A DNA stretch of 8,684 nucleotides from Acidobacteriaceae bacterium. GTDB lineage: Bacteria; Acidobacteriota; Terriglobia; Terriglobales; Acidobacteriaceae. Positions 1-6,745 of this stretch are shown piece by piece. The notes below the pieces were generated by a model. It saw only the letters and a program-made list of their open reading frames with translations, made no database searches and was not told the origin of the DNA. Position numbers and translations under genes: made by a program. The stretch spans positions 1 to 8,684 of the forward strand of contig JASIJX010000197.1 of NCBI GenBank assembly GCA_030049955.1, written 5' to 3'. Positions within the stretch are counted from its first letter, which is position 1, and every line of letters begins with the position of its first letter.

Positions 1-13
1 AGGTACTACGAGG

Positions 14-1000
14 TCAGAGGTAGAGTCCGGATTTGGCGGAGACCCTTGCTGCCACTGCGGGCGCCGTCCAAGTCAGTACCCACTTCGCGGTCATCTTCGG
101 CGAAATGCTATATCGAATCGCCTTTGATACTTCACGACGCGCCTGACTGTAACGCTTGTTTTCAAGATGCCAGTTGGCCCAATGGCAGTGAGTCGCCATC
201 AGGTTTTCGAGAACGATGCGGCGGATTTCAGGCGACAGCGCACTGCCCAGTTGGAGCCACTTCAGGTACATGCGCTCATGGCCGCGCAGTCGCACTTCCA
301 CTTGGTCCCATGGACGGCAAGAGGAGCCTGTGGGGGACGAAGTGCGGTCGGCATTGACTAGCTGTTGATCCAGATACGCCAGTTTGGTCAACAGCGACAG
401 GCGAAAATAGAAATCGCGATCCTCGGCAAAAGAAACCTCAGGATCAAATCCGCCCACGCAGCGGACTAGGTCGGCGGATACCAGCAAAGACGAGACAAAA
501 AAGCCGCAGAAAGATTTGGCCAGCAGGCGCACAGCATCACGTTCTATGCCAGCGCTTTGAGTAGGCAGCACCCCACCCCGGCGGAAGGCGCTCTCGCCCC
601 GGCCGGCGCTGTCGACGCAGCGCGTGTCAGTGTAGCATGCACCGCAGCCGCTGAACCGGCGCAGGGCACTCAACTGTTGCTCGAGCTTTTCTGTCTCCCA
701 CGTATCGTCGGAGTCGAGAAATGCGATGTACCCGCCTCGCGCCTGTGCGATACCGGAATTGCGCGCACAACTCGGACCTTGATTCCGTTGGCGGATGAAA
801 ACAACGTCTGCGTCACCGCCCGATCGGGAGCGAAGGAATTGCTCGACGAGATCGGCGGAACCATCAGTGGATCCGTCGTCGACGACGACCATCTCCAGCG
901 GTCGATAGGTCTGGGCCAGGACGCTCTCCACAGCGGCAATCGTCGGATAAGGCCGGTTGTACGTGGGGATCACGACCGAAATGAGAGGGTTTGTATCCAT
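14..1000 (-). CDS. Glycosyltransferase family 2 (GT-A fold)
   Basis: Probable cytoplasmic or membrane-associated glycosyltransferase that transfers a sugar from a nucleotide-sugar donor onto a lipid-linked polysaccharide intermediate. The N-terminal GT-A domain is clear: the first strand VVIPTYN at about residues 9-15, the nucleotide-binding DDGSTD at 41-46, the ARNSG segment near 79-83, and the metal-binding DSDD at 96-99. A later GGFDPEV..AEDRDF segment (ED at about 193-194) matches the usual acceptor-side acidic motif of GT2 enzymes. The last 100 or so residues are basic and not diagnostic. No membrane span is visible. I chose the ATG at 998-1000, giving 328 residues; a longer version would need a TTG at 1013-1015, and neither has a good ribosome binding site. 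The gene begins 62 bp after the second acetyltransferase. Family is secure; donor and acceptor sugars cannot be read from the sequence. Confidence 0.93.
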   Translation of the reverse strand: MDTNPLISVVIPTYNRPYPTIAAVESVLAQTYRPLEMVVVDDGSTDGSADLVEQFLRSRSGGDADVVFIRQRNQGPSCARNSGIAQARGGYIAFLDSDDTWETEKLEQQLSALRRFSGCGACYTDTRCVDSAGRGESAFRRGGVLPTQSAGIERDAVRLLAKSFCGFFVSSLLVSADLVRCVGGFDPEVSFAEDRDFYFRLSLLTKLAYLDQQLVNADRTSSPTGSSCRPWDQVEVRLRGHERMYLKWLQLGSALSPEIRRIVLENLMATHCHWANWHLENKRYSQARREVSKAIRYSISPKMTAKWVLTWTAPAVAARVSAKSGLYL

Positions 1001-1062
1001 ATTCGAGAGATGCAAAAAAGTGCTGCCAATGTCTGTGTGCGCGATGATAACCGGCCGCCGGC

Positions 1063-1731
1063 TCAGCTCATCGCCTGCGTGTCACCGCTGCGCACAGCAC
1101 CCAACACCCATGCCTTTTTGGAGGGATCGTATTGCCTCACGATTCTGGCCGGATTGCCGACGATTACAGAATTGGGCGGAACGCTTTTGGTTACCAGAGA
1201 GTTGGCTCCGATGACACAGTTGCGGCCGATAACAAGTTCGCCATCCTCGCAAATGATCGCCGCGCCCTTGCCGATCCAGCAACCCTGCCCGATGCGGATG
1301 CGGCCACCGGGGACGCCCCCCTGAGTGTTGTTTGGGTGATGGATTTCTTCGTGCGTGAGGCGGTGGTCCTGAATCAAGACAGAAGTTGCGGTTATGACAT
1401 CGCGCTCAATATGGATCAGGTTACAGGCGGAAATGACGTTGCGGGTCGCAATGGCACAGTTATCGCCAATGATAAGTTTGATGTCCTTGCCGCCCTCCGG
1501 TTGGATATCGAGCCAAGCATCCTTGCGGATGATAATGGAGCTGCCGAGGCGAATCTGATGGGCAGTCTTCCGACTGAGGATGCAGGTCGGATGAACAGAG
1601 AGTCTCCGTCCCACCGTGGCAAACGGGTAGGTGGCACGCAGCCACCAGGAGTGGAACTTAGTCCTGGCCCGAGACAACAGTGCTATCGGATCTTCAAAAA
1701 GAGCCGGCGATGCGCGTCGATTCAGCTTCAT
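1063..1731 (-). CDS. Hexapeptide-repeat O-acetyltransferase, downstream paralogue
   Basis: A 222-residue left-handed beta-helix acyltransferase of the WcaF/maltose-acetyltransferase-like group, expected to move an acetyl group from acetyl-CoA to a sugar hydroxyl in the cytoplasm. Imperfect hexapeptide repeats run from about residue 60 to 195, including IRLGSSIIIRKDAWLDI, the IGDNC turn, and a C-terminal block with VIGRNCVIGANSLVTKS followed by VIVGNPARI, which is the usual helix end of this family. The likely catalytic histidine is His123 in IQDH. The protein aligns without gaps to its upstream neighbour over about 212 residues at about 68% identity (my count), so the pair arose by tandem duplication. 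Unlike that neighbour it reads QDHRLTHEE instead of QDHNHAYED, losing the second histidine of the DHxH pattern. Its ATG has a good Shine-Dalgarno and lies inside the 3' end of the upstream gene. The acceptor is unknown. Confidence 0.92.
   Translation of the reverse strand: MKLNRRASPALFEDPIALLSRARTKFHSWWLRATYPFATVGRRLSVHPTCILSRKTAHQIRLGSSIIIRKDAWLDIQPEGGKDIKLIIGDNCAIATRNVISACNLIHIERDVITATSVLIQDHRLTHEEIHHPNNTQGGVPGGRIRIGQGCWIGKGAAIICEDGELVIGRNCVIGANSLVTKSVPPNSVIVGNPARIVRQYDPSKKAWVLGAVRSGDTQAMS
1096..1731 (-). repeat. Tandem gene duplication, copy 2
   Basis: This block matches 1811-2446 at a constant offset of 715 bp with no insertion or deletion across about 212 codons. For example CGATTACAGAATT at 1161 corresponds to CGATTACGGAATT at 1876. 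The protein identity is about 68% by hand count, so the duplication is old enough for much divergence yet both copies remain open. The same duplication explains why the plus-strand shadow frames opposite the two genes resemble each other. Confidence 0.85.
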
Positions 1732-2446
1732 CTTGCGTTTCTCCGTGGCCGGTAAGGCGGCCGCGCTCGAATACTTTGCCGGTCATTGTCGGCGGAACAG
1801 TATAACCAGCTTCACCACCGATCCACGCCGACCTCGATGGGTCAAACTGCCGGGCCAGCCTGCCTGGATTGCCCACGATTACGGAATTCGGGGGAATGCT
1901 TTTGGTCACGAGAGAGTTTGCTCCGATAACGCAGTTGCGGCCAATGACGAGCTCGCCTTTGTTGCAGACGATCGCCGCCCCGTGGCCAATCCAGCAGCCC
2001 GGCTCGATCCGAATGCGACCGCCGGGCGTGACGCCCTGCTCGCGAATAGGAACCGATACGTCCTCGTAAGCATGGTTGTGATCCTGAATCAGGACTGAAG
2101 TTCCGATGATGACATCGTGATCAACATGAATCAGATTACGGGCCGAAATTACGTTGCGGGCGCCGATGAGACAGTTGTCGCCGATAATGAGCTTCACACC
2201 AGTATCGCCTTCGGTAAGGATATTCAACCAGGCATCCTTGCGAATGATAACGGAACTGCCGATCCGCATCTGATGCGCAGTCATCCGGCTCAGGATGCAG
2301 GTCGGATGAACGGAGAATCTCGGTCCCAGAGCCGCAAACGGATAGGTAGCGCGAAGCCACAGAGAGTGCAGCTTTGTCTGGGCACGAGCGAACAGAGTCA
2401 GTGGATCTTCGAATCGAGCGGGCGATGGCGAGGCAAGGTTGGTCAT
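1694..2446 (-). CDS. Hexapeptide-repeat O-acetyltransferase, upstream paralogue
   Basis: A 250-residue left-handed beta-helix acyltransferase, presumed to O-acetylate a sugar of the polysaccharide repeat unit. The helical region covers about residues 60-195, with RIGSSVIIRKDAWLNI, IIGDNCLIGARNVISA, the loop IQDHNHAYED carrying His123 and His125, CWIGHGAAIV, and VIGRNCVIGANSLV ending in VIVGNPGRL. The DHNH loop is what I expect of active acyltransferases of this group. Residues 1-212 align ungapped with the next gene. After that it carries an unmatched polar tail of about 38 residues, whose end is encoded over the ribosome binding site and first codons of the next gene. The start fits the paralogue's start, but I see no Shine-Dalgarno before it (upstream reads AAACCTTAAT). 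It follows the flippase by 162 bp and may have its own promoter. Family is secure; acetyl as the donor is inferred. Confidence 0.93.
   Translation of the reverse strand: MTNLASPSPARFEDPLTLFARAQTKLHSLWLRATYPFAALGPRFSVHPTCILSRMTAHQMRIGSSVIIRKDAWLNILTEGDTGVKLIIGDNCLIGARNVISARNLIHVDHDVIIGTSVLIQDHNHAYEDVSVPIREQGVTPGGRIRIEPGCWIGHGAAIVCNKGELVIGRNCVIGANSLVTKSIPPNSVIVGNPGRLARQFDPSRSAWIGGEAGYTVPPTMTGKVFERGRLTGHGETQDEAESTRIAGSF
1740..1744 (-). promoter_or_regulatory. Ribosome binding site of the downstream acetyltransferase
   Basis: On the minus strand GGAGA lies 8 nt before the ATG at 1731. It is the clearest Shine-Dalgarno in the window and fixes that start. It sits inside the coding sequence of the upstream paralogue, an arrangement that often gives translational coupling; coupling is inferred. 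Confidence 0.75.
1811..2446 (-). repeat. Tandem gene duplication, copy 1
   Basis: Upstream copy of the duplicated acetyltransferase segment, paired with 1096-1731 at a 715-bp offset. The duplication covers the coding part from the start codon through about codon 212. The 3' tail of this copy (1694-1810) has no counterpart in the other copy apart from a few residues. Confidence 0.85.
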
Positions 2447-2608
2447 ATTAAGGTTTGTGCTTTAGGGAAGAAAAGCCCTCTGTGGATCTACACTTGCGAC
2501 AGTGCGAAAAGGCGGCGCAGAAGGTCAGGCGCTTCAATCGATTCGACAAATAATTGCAAAGAAAACCCGAAAACTGAATGCGCGTGCCGTCGTAACCTGC
2601 CGCACCTC
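2447..2608 (-). other. 162-bp intergenic gap, AT-rich, possible promoter region
   Basis: This gap lies between the flippase stop and the start of the first acetyltransferase. The minus strand has an AT-rich stretch at about 2545-2580 (TTTTCTTTGCAATTATTTGT), which stands out from the GC-rich genes around it. No convincing -10/-35 pair, terminator hairpin or small gene could be fixed. Such a stretch ahead of the acetyltransferase pair could hold a promoter for the last three genes; that is inference only. Confidence 0.35.
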
Positions 2609-4090
2609 TCATGAGACGGCACGAATGCGCGCAAAGAGCGGCACACAGCAAAGATAGGCAAGGAGGCAGGTCGTAGTTGTTACAGCGATATTGACGAAAG
2701 GGTTTGTGCCGAGGCCGAGGAAATGAGCGGCAACTCCGACTGCGACGATTCCAGACGCTGTAAGTGCTGCCGGAGCGAAGATCCTGCAATAACGCAGGAT
2801 GTTGAGGCCTGCTATATCGCGGATACGGACAATCTGCAACACGTAGCTTGCTGCAATGGCGATCAACGCGGCGACCTGACCTCCCTCCAGACCAAGAAGG
2901 CGGCACGCCGGGTAAGCGATAGCGACCATGATGACGGCGGAAACTGCGACCGCACGGCGATGAAGAGCCGGCTTGCCGGTAGCGAAAAACAGGCTGGTGA
3001 TGAGAGAGTTGAGCGTATTCAGCAAGGACACGACAGCGGCGAAACCCAGGGCGTGGGCAACTGGCGTCGCACTGTAGCTCCGGCCATAAAAGATGGTCAG
3101 CAATGAGGAACTGCAGAGCCAGATCATTGCGACGGCGGGCACACCGATCAGAACCACCCAGGAAGTGACCTCCGTCAGAATGCGGTTCAGGCGCTCTTTG
3201 TCTGTCTGAACGTGAGCGAATGCCGGCAGTAGCGTCTGGCTCAGCATGCCGATGAGAAACACGGTCGGGGTCTGTATCAGGTTGACTGCCAGGGAATAGT
3301 GACCTAGAGAACTCGCGGGATACAGCTTGCCGAGGACAAAGATGTCAGTGCGAGCGAAGAGCAGGTTTAGAAACGCAAGACCGAACATACCTTGGGAGAA
3401 ATGCAGGATATCTCTCATCGCATCCCAATCCCAGCCGAGGGAGGGGAGCCCAGGGTAAAGGATGTACGAGAAGAGACAACGGAAGGCATTTTCTGCGCAG
3501 TAACCAATTGCAAGGGCCCATACGTCTCGCAGTACGAAGCTCAGCCCGATCGTCAGAGCGACACCGCAGATGCCGCCGCCGTTGCTGATAAACGCCCAAC
3601 GCCCGAAGGTCATCTCCTTCTGCGCCAGCTTGGAGCGCGGGCTCAACAAGCCATTGAGGATTTCGCTCAACAGGGCGACCCGGAGCAGTGGACAGAGAAT
3701 CGAGTTCCCGTAGAATTGCGCGATCCACGGAGCGACCAGGAAAAGCGTGGCGTAGATCAGGATGGCCCGCACCATTCCGACCCACCAGGCAGCATTCAGA
3801 TAAGATTTGGCTGCACCTCGAGGGTGGTGAATAATCGCTGGCCATAGTCCAACATCCGAGAAGGATGTAACAAGTGAGGAGGCAGAAAGAATAATCGCCA
3901 TGGCACCGAATGCGCTTGGCGCCAGTAGCCGAGCCAGGAGCATGTTCCTGGCAAAGCGGCAGACCTGGTCGGCAAAACTCGCACTGCCGATCCATACTCC
4001 GCCCCGGGCCGCTCGGGCCCGGAGTCCTTCACCCGTCAAGGAGTGAGTAGCCGCGGTTTTAACACGATCGAAGAATTGTGAAACAGCCAT
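2609..4090 (-). CDS. Wzx-like polysaccharide/oligosaccharide flippase
   Basis: A 493-residue polytopic inner-membrane protein of the MOP superfamily (Polysacc_synt / WzxC-like group), which flips undecaprenyl-diphosphate-linked repeat units to the periplasmic face. After a basic N-terminus it has the typical first helix region (GGVWIGSASFADQVCRF, about residues 29-45), followed by RNMLLARLLAPSAFGAMA, the family's hallmark 'LxLLARLLxPxxFG' segment. Then come SDVGLWPAII, the YLNAAWW helix, the LSPRSKLAQKEMTFGRWAF loop near 150-170, and ARTDIFVLGKLYPASSLGHYSLA at about 245-270. The C-terminal half consists of alternating hydrophobic segments, giving about 12-14 helices overall, a normal size for the family. 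The upstream region has only a weak GAGAG before the ATG. It lies between the methyltransferase and the acetyltransferases, consistent with a Wzx/Wzy-dependent locus. Substrate cannot be predicted. Confidence 0.93.
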   Translation of the reverse strand: MAVSQFFDRVKTAATHSLTGEGLRARAARGGVWIGSASFADQVCRFARNMLLARLLAPSAFGAMAIILSASSLVTSFSDVGLWPAIIHHPRGAAKSYLNAAWWVGMVRAILIYATLFLVAPWIAQFYGNSILCPLLRVALLSEILNGLLSPRSKLAQKEMTFGRWAFISNGGGICGVALTIGLSFVLRDVWALAIGYCAENAFRCLFSYILYPGLPSLGWDWDAMRDILHFSQGMFGLAFLNLLFARTDIFVLGKLYPASSLGHYSLAVNLIQTPTVFLIGMLSQTLLPAFAHVQTDKERLNRILTEVTSWVVLIGVPAVAMIWLCSSSLLTIFYGRSYSATPVAHALGFAAVVSLLNTLNSLITSLFFATGKPALHRRAVAVSAVIMVAIAYPACRLLGLEGGQVAALIAIAASYVLQIVRIRDIAGLNILRYCRIFAPAALTASGIVAVGVAAHFLGLGTNPFVNIAVTTTTCLLAYLCCVPLFARIRAVS

Positions 4091-4254
4091 TCAGACTCTC
4101 AAACCGGCAGATCAAGTCCCAGGAACTTGGAGCCATGGTTCTCCCCGCGTGAGCGATGTGGATCCAGCAACATGAATTGTTTCGGTCGTTGCTGGCCTAT
4201 AATCGCACGCTGAAGAGGCAACTGATGTTAAAGCTGGCTTGGATGGACTCGATT
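4091..4254 (-). other. 164-bp intergenic gap
   Basis: This gap lies between the methyltransferase stop and the flippase start. It contains the inverted repeat listed separately and no credible gene. On the minus strand GATTATAGG occurs at about 4198-4206, reminiscent of a -10 element, but I found no -35 at proper spacing, so I do not call a promoter. Confidence 0.4.
4164..4195 (-). repeat. Inverted repeat between methyltransferase and flippase genes
   Basis: The arms CCAGCAAC (4164-4171) and GTTGCTGG (4188-4195) are perfect 8-bp complements around a 16-nt loop. The hairpin lies about 60 nt after the methyltransferase stop on the minus strand. It is not followed by a T-run, so it is not a standard intrinsic terminator. 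It could be a weak attenuator, a processing site, a protein-binding site or chance. Confidence 0.5.
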
Positions 4255-5355
4255 CTACCGGTTACGAGCGTCCGTCTTCCGAAATATCGCAAAGATTGCT
4301 TCTCCGCTACCTATGGAGGGTGCGAGAATCATGAGAAGCTGTAAGACAGTTATCCGCCATAACCGACGCGCAACTTTCCAGAGAAAACCGGGCTCCTTGG
4401 CGTGTGCCAAAGGCGTCCTTGTAATTCCAACAGCCTTCAATGCATCGTCGCACACATACCTCAGGCTAGTTTCTACAGTCTGATTCCGCCTCGTCTCGAT
4501 CGACACTTCAGCGAGTCCGGCGATCTGAGCTACATTTCGCAGCGATTCAGGCGAATAATGGAAAAGGTGGCGTGGCAGCTCGAGCCCCTGCCAGTATCTG
4601 CCAAATACGCGCGACTCCGCCGAATTGATGTTCGGCACCTGAACAAAGAATATCCCGCCTGGTTTTAACCACTCGGCAACTCTCGACATCACCTGCACGG
4701 GTTCGTAGAGATGCTCGAGCACATCGAAACAGGTAATTACGTCAAACATTTCCGGCTCGAACGGTGCTTCCAGTATGTTGCCGATAAATATCTCCCCGCC
4801 AGATTTCGTCCGCGCAATCTTTCCTGACTCCGGGGACATTTCGATTCCGAAAAGCTCCCACGACCTGCTACGCATGGAAGTCAGGAACGAACCAGAGCTA
4901 CAGCCCAAATCGAGCAGCGCGCCAGATTGTTTGTATTTCGCCAGCTCTTGTTTTCTGGTCCTCCAGCGATCTTCAGCGTCCTCACCCGCACCAGCGATTA
5001 ACTCGTCGTAGGCCCGCGAATAGTGCTTGCCCATTTCCGCCGGCTTTGGTGGTCGGCTCAGCCTGATAAGCGAGCATGCAGTGCAGCGCATCAGAATGTA
5101 TTCTTCCGTCCTGCCATGGAGCCGATCCGGGGCACGCCGCACCTCCTGGCAACCGGCGTGTGCGCAGACCGGACACAATTCCGCTGTCAAAGCCGGGCCT
5201 GCGATTGCTCTCGTTGCTCCAGGTTGCGTTTCTGCAGCTACTGTAGACAATCTACTCATTTCCACGAAGTTACCATTCTTTCTGTGTCTGAAAAGAGAAT
5301 ACTGAAGTACGTTTGTGTTCTCGTTAGCATACGCATCGGACTCAATGCGCAACAT
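4255..5355 (-). CDS. SAM-dependent methyltransferase with N-terminal zinc ribbon
   Basis: A 366-residue class I (Rossmann-fold) methyltransferase, likely cytoplasmic, using S-adenosylmethionine. An N-terminal zinc-ribbon-like part has CPVC at 61-64 and CTAC at 91-94, a common preface in polysaccharide-locus methyltransferases. Motif I for SAM binding is LLDLGCSSGSF at about 147-157. The acidic second strand has GIEMSPES near 170-177, and the motif IV/post region is FDVLEHL at about 200-206, followed by LKPGGIFFVQVPN at 220-232. PRHLFHYSP at 251-259 is typical of Methyltransf_23-like members. No C-terminal domain of the sugar C-methyltransferase type is present. The start is uncertain: Met33 (ATG at 5257-5259) would give a 334-residue protein nearer the usual family start, while the first ATG lies just 13 bp after the polymerase stop. 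A sugar or chain-end acceptor is inferred from context only. Confidence 0.9.
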   Translation of the reverse strand: MLRIESDAYANENTNVLQYSLFRHRKNGNFVEMSRLSTVAAETQPGATRAIAGPALTAELCPVCAHAGCQEVRRAPDRLHGRTEEYILMRCTACSLIRLSRPPKPAEMGKHYSRAYDELIAGAGEDAEDRWRTRKQELAKYKQSGALLDLGCSSGSFLTSMRSRSWELFGIEMSPESGKIARTKSGGEIFIGNILEAPFEPEMFDVITCFDVLEHLYEPVQVMSRVAEWLKPGGIFFVQVPNINSAESRVFGRYWQGLELPRHLFHYSPESLRNVAQIAGLAEVSIETRRNQTVETSLRYVCDDALKAVGITRTPLAHAKEPGFLWKVARRLWRITVLQLLMILAPSIGSGEAIFAIFRKTDARNR

Positions 5356-5368
5356 GAGGAAACTCTCG

Positions 5369-6745
5369 TCACACCGTCACGAGCGACTTGTTTTCTTCGC
5401 TGCTGCCAGAGAATGCGATTTGCCTGTCCTGCCGCTGTGTGCCGGACTTGCGGCCGGCCAGTTGGGTCGTCTCCGATATTGCGACCATAATCAGGACCAG
5501 CTGAACGAACAACACGATAAGCAGGATATCGCTGTAATTGATGCCCCACTCGGCCGTAAACGCGGCAAACAGGGAGACTCCAAAACACCACAGAAACCAT
5601 TCCTGCGCGCGGTTTCCCTCTACACGCCTCCGCGCTCTGCCAATAGCCCCAAAGCTTCGCTTCAATATCAGGATGAAGAAAATCAGGGGAACCAGCCCTC
5701 CCTTTAAGGCAACGTCAACAAATTGGTTGCAGGTGTCCCATGCATCCCATCCCCAGTTCAGGTATTCCGTTGTGCCCATAAGCCACCAGTCACTGAAATG
5801 GCGTATTGTGTTATCCAAAATGAAGTATCGGTGCCAGCTAGATGAAGAACCCGTCAGGTCGACTCTGGCGATGAGCGCCCAAACCGGGGCTTTCATGACC
5901 ATCTGGAGCACCACGAGTACACAGACCACGGCCCAGCGAATCGAGCGCATCTTCTTGCGCCGCGGCCACAAAGCAAGGCCCGCGATAGCTCCCAGTAAGG
6001 CCATTTGCGAGGTGCTCGAATTGGACGTGATGACCATGGCGGTCGCGCCGACGAGCCCGGCAATTGCCGCCCTCCGCGATTCTCTCTCCTTCCAAAGCCA
6101 AACGAAGAGTGGAATCAGGGTGCCGCCGATCGAACCAGCCGTAAGATAGCCCAGCGTGCCCTCGGCGCGCACCTTTCCTTCTCTGATGGTGACCGCAGTG
6201 CGTACCCCGGCAAAGTATCCAAATATATTGGTGCTGGCGATCCGCTCCACGATCATCGGGCCACCTTCAATCACGCAGACCACGGCCAGGGCCTTGATAG
6301 CACGGCGCAATGTGGAACCGTCGAAGATCAGGAACCTGACCGCAAAGAATCCGCCTGTCCTGTCTATAAGATCTCCGACACCCTGGATCAGGGCCCACAT
6401 GCTGTGAAACCGGAGCACAAAGGCGAGGAACGCCGTCACGGTCCAGAGGACTACCGCCTTATCGATGGCGTTAAAGCCGCCGGCAAGTTTGTTGCCGGAA
6501 GGCGACCTGAGCATTTTCGCCAGCACAAACAGTATGAGAATGCGCATCGGCGAAAAGTGCAGAGGGCCTAGGACAACAATCTGGTACCTGGGAATGCAAA
6601 CACATGCTACGACAAACGGGAAGATTGCCTTGTTGCGAGGAAGAACCACAATCAATACGCAGGCAATCAGGAGACAGATTGCCATGAGGGGGAGAATTGT
6701 CGAGCCGGCTGGTCCGCCTCCAGATATAAGGTCTTTGGGTGGCAT
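5369..6745 (-). CDS. O-antigen polymerase/ligase-like membrane protein (Wzy/WaaL type)
   Basis: A 458-residue polytopic inner-membrane protein with about 10-12 hydrophobic segments, starting with MAICLLIACVLIVVL at 21-35. Proteins of this type polymerise lipid-linked repeat units in the periplasm (Wzy) or attach finished chains to an acceptor (WaaL). A family-like motif KVRAEGTLGYLTAGS at about 191-205 precedes a helix. The large periplasmic loop at about 300-340 is rich in Trp, Asp and His: SSWHRYFILD, IRHFSDWWLMGT and WGWDAWDTCNQFVD. The invariant-looking RAEG arginine and the loop histidine and arginine are the residues I would expect to matter. The C-terminus is a polar tail of about 35 residues. 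No Shine-Dalgarno precedes the ATG at 6743-6745, and the frame is open upstream to a stop at 6824-6826 without another ATG. Polymerase and ligase cannot be told apart from sequence alone; a polymerase is favoured because a flippase is encoded next door. Confidence 0.88.
   Translation of the reverse strand: MPPKDLISGGGPAGSTILPLMAICLLIACVLIVVLPRNKAIFPFVVACVCIPRYQIVVLGPLHFSPMRILILFVLAKMLRSPSGNKLAGGFNAIDKAVVLWTVTAFLAFVLRFHSMWALIQGVGDLIDRTGGFFAVRFLIFDGSTLRRAIKALAVVCVIEGGPMIVERIASTNIFGYFAGVRTAVTIREGKVRAEGTLGYLTAGSIGGTLIPLFVWLWKERESRRAAIAGLVGATAMVITSNSSTSQMALLGAIAGLALWPRRKKMRSIRWAVVCVLVVLQMVMKAPVWALIARVDLTGSSSSWHRYFILDNTIRHFSDWWLMGTTEYLNWGWDAWDTCNQFVDVALKGGLVPLIFFILILKRSFGAIGRARRRVEGNRAQEWFLWCFGVSLFAAFTAEWGINYSDILLIVLFVQLVLIMVAISETTQLAGRKSGTQRQDRQIAFSGSSEENKSLVTV

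Noticed and set aside
1001..1015. Longer start of the glycosyltransferase at a TTG codon
   Set aside because: It adds five residues ahead of the usual GT2 start, has no ribosome binding site, and an ATG lies just downstream at 998-1000.
557..1324. Long plus-strand open frame of 255 codons
   Set aside because: It lies opposite the clear GT2 gene and the end of an acetyltransferase gene. Its translation has no recognisable motifs and follows from the GC-rich codon pattern of the real genes.
1132..2614. Series of plus-strand frames (1132-1755, 1631-2098, 1869-2069, 2117-2614), some resembling each other
   Set aside because: They are antisense to the two paralogous acetyltransferases. Their mutual similarity is a by-product of the tandem duplication, not evidence of a second repeated gene.
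3345..3995. Minus-strand frame of 216 codons inside the flippase gene
   Set aside because: It is in another frame of a well-supported membrane protein gene, with Cys/Arg-rich composition and no domain signal.
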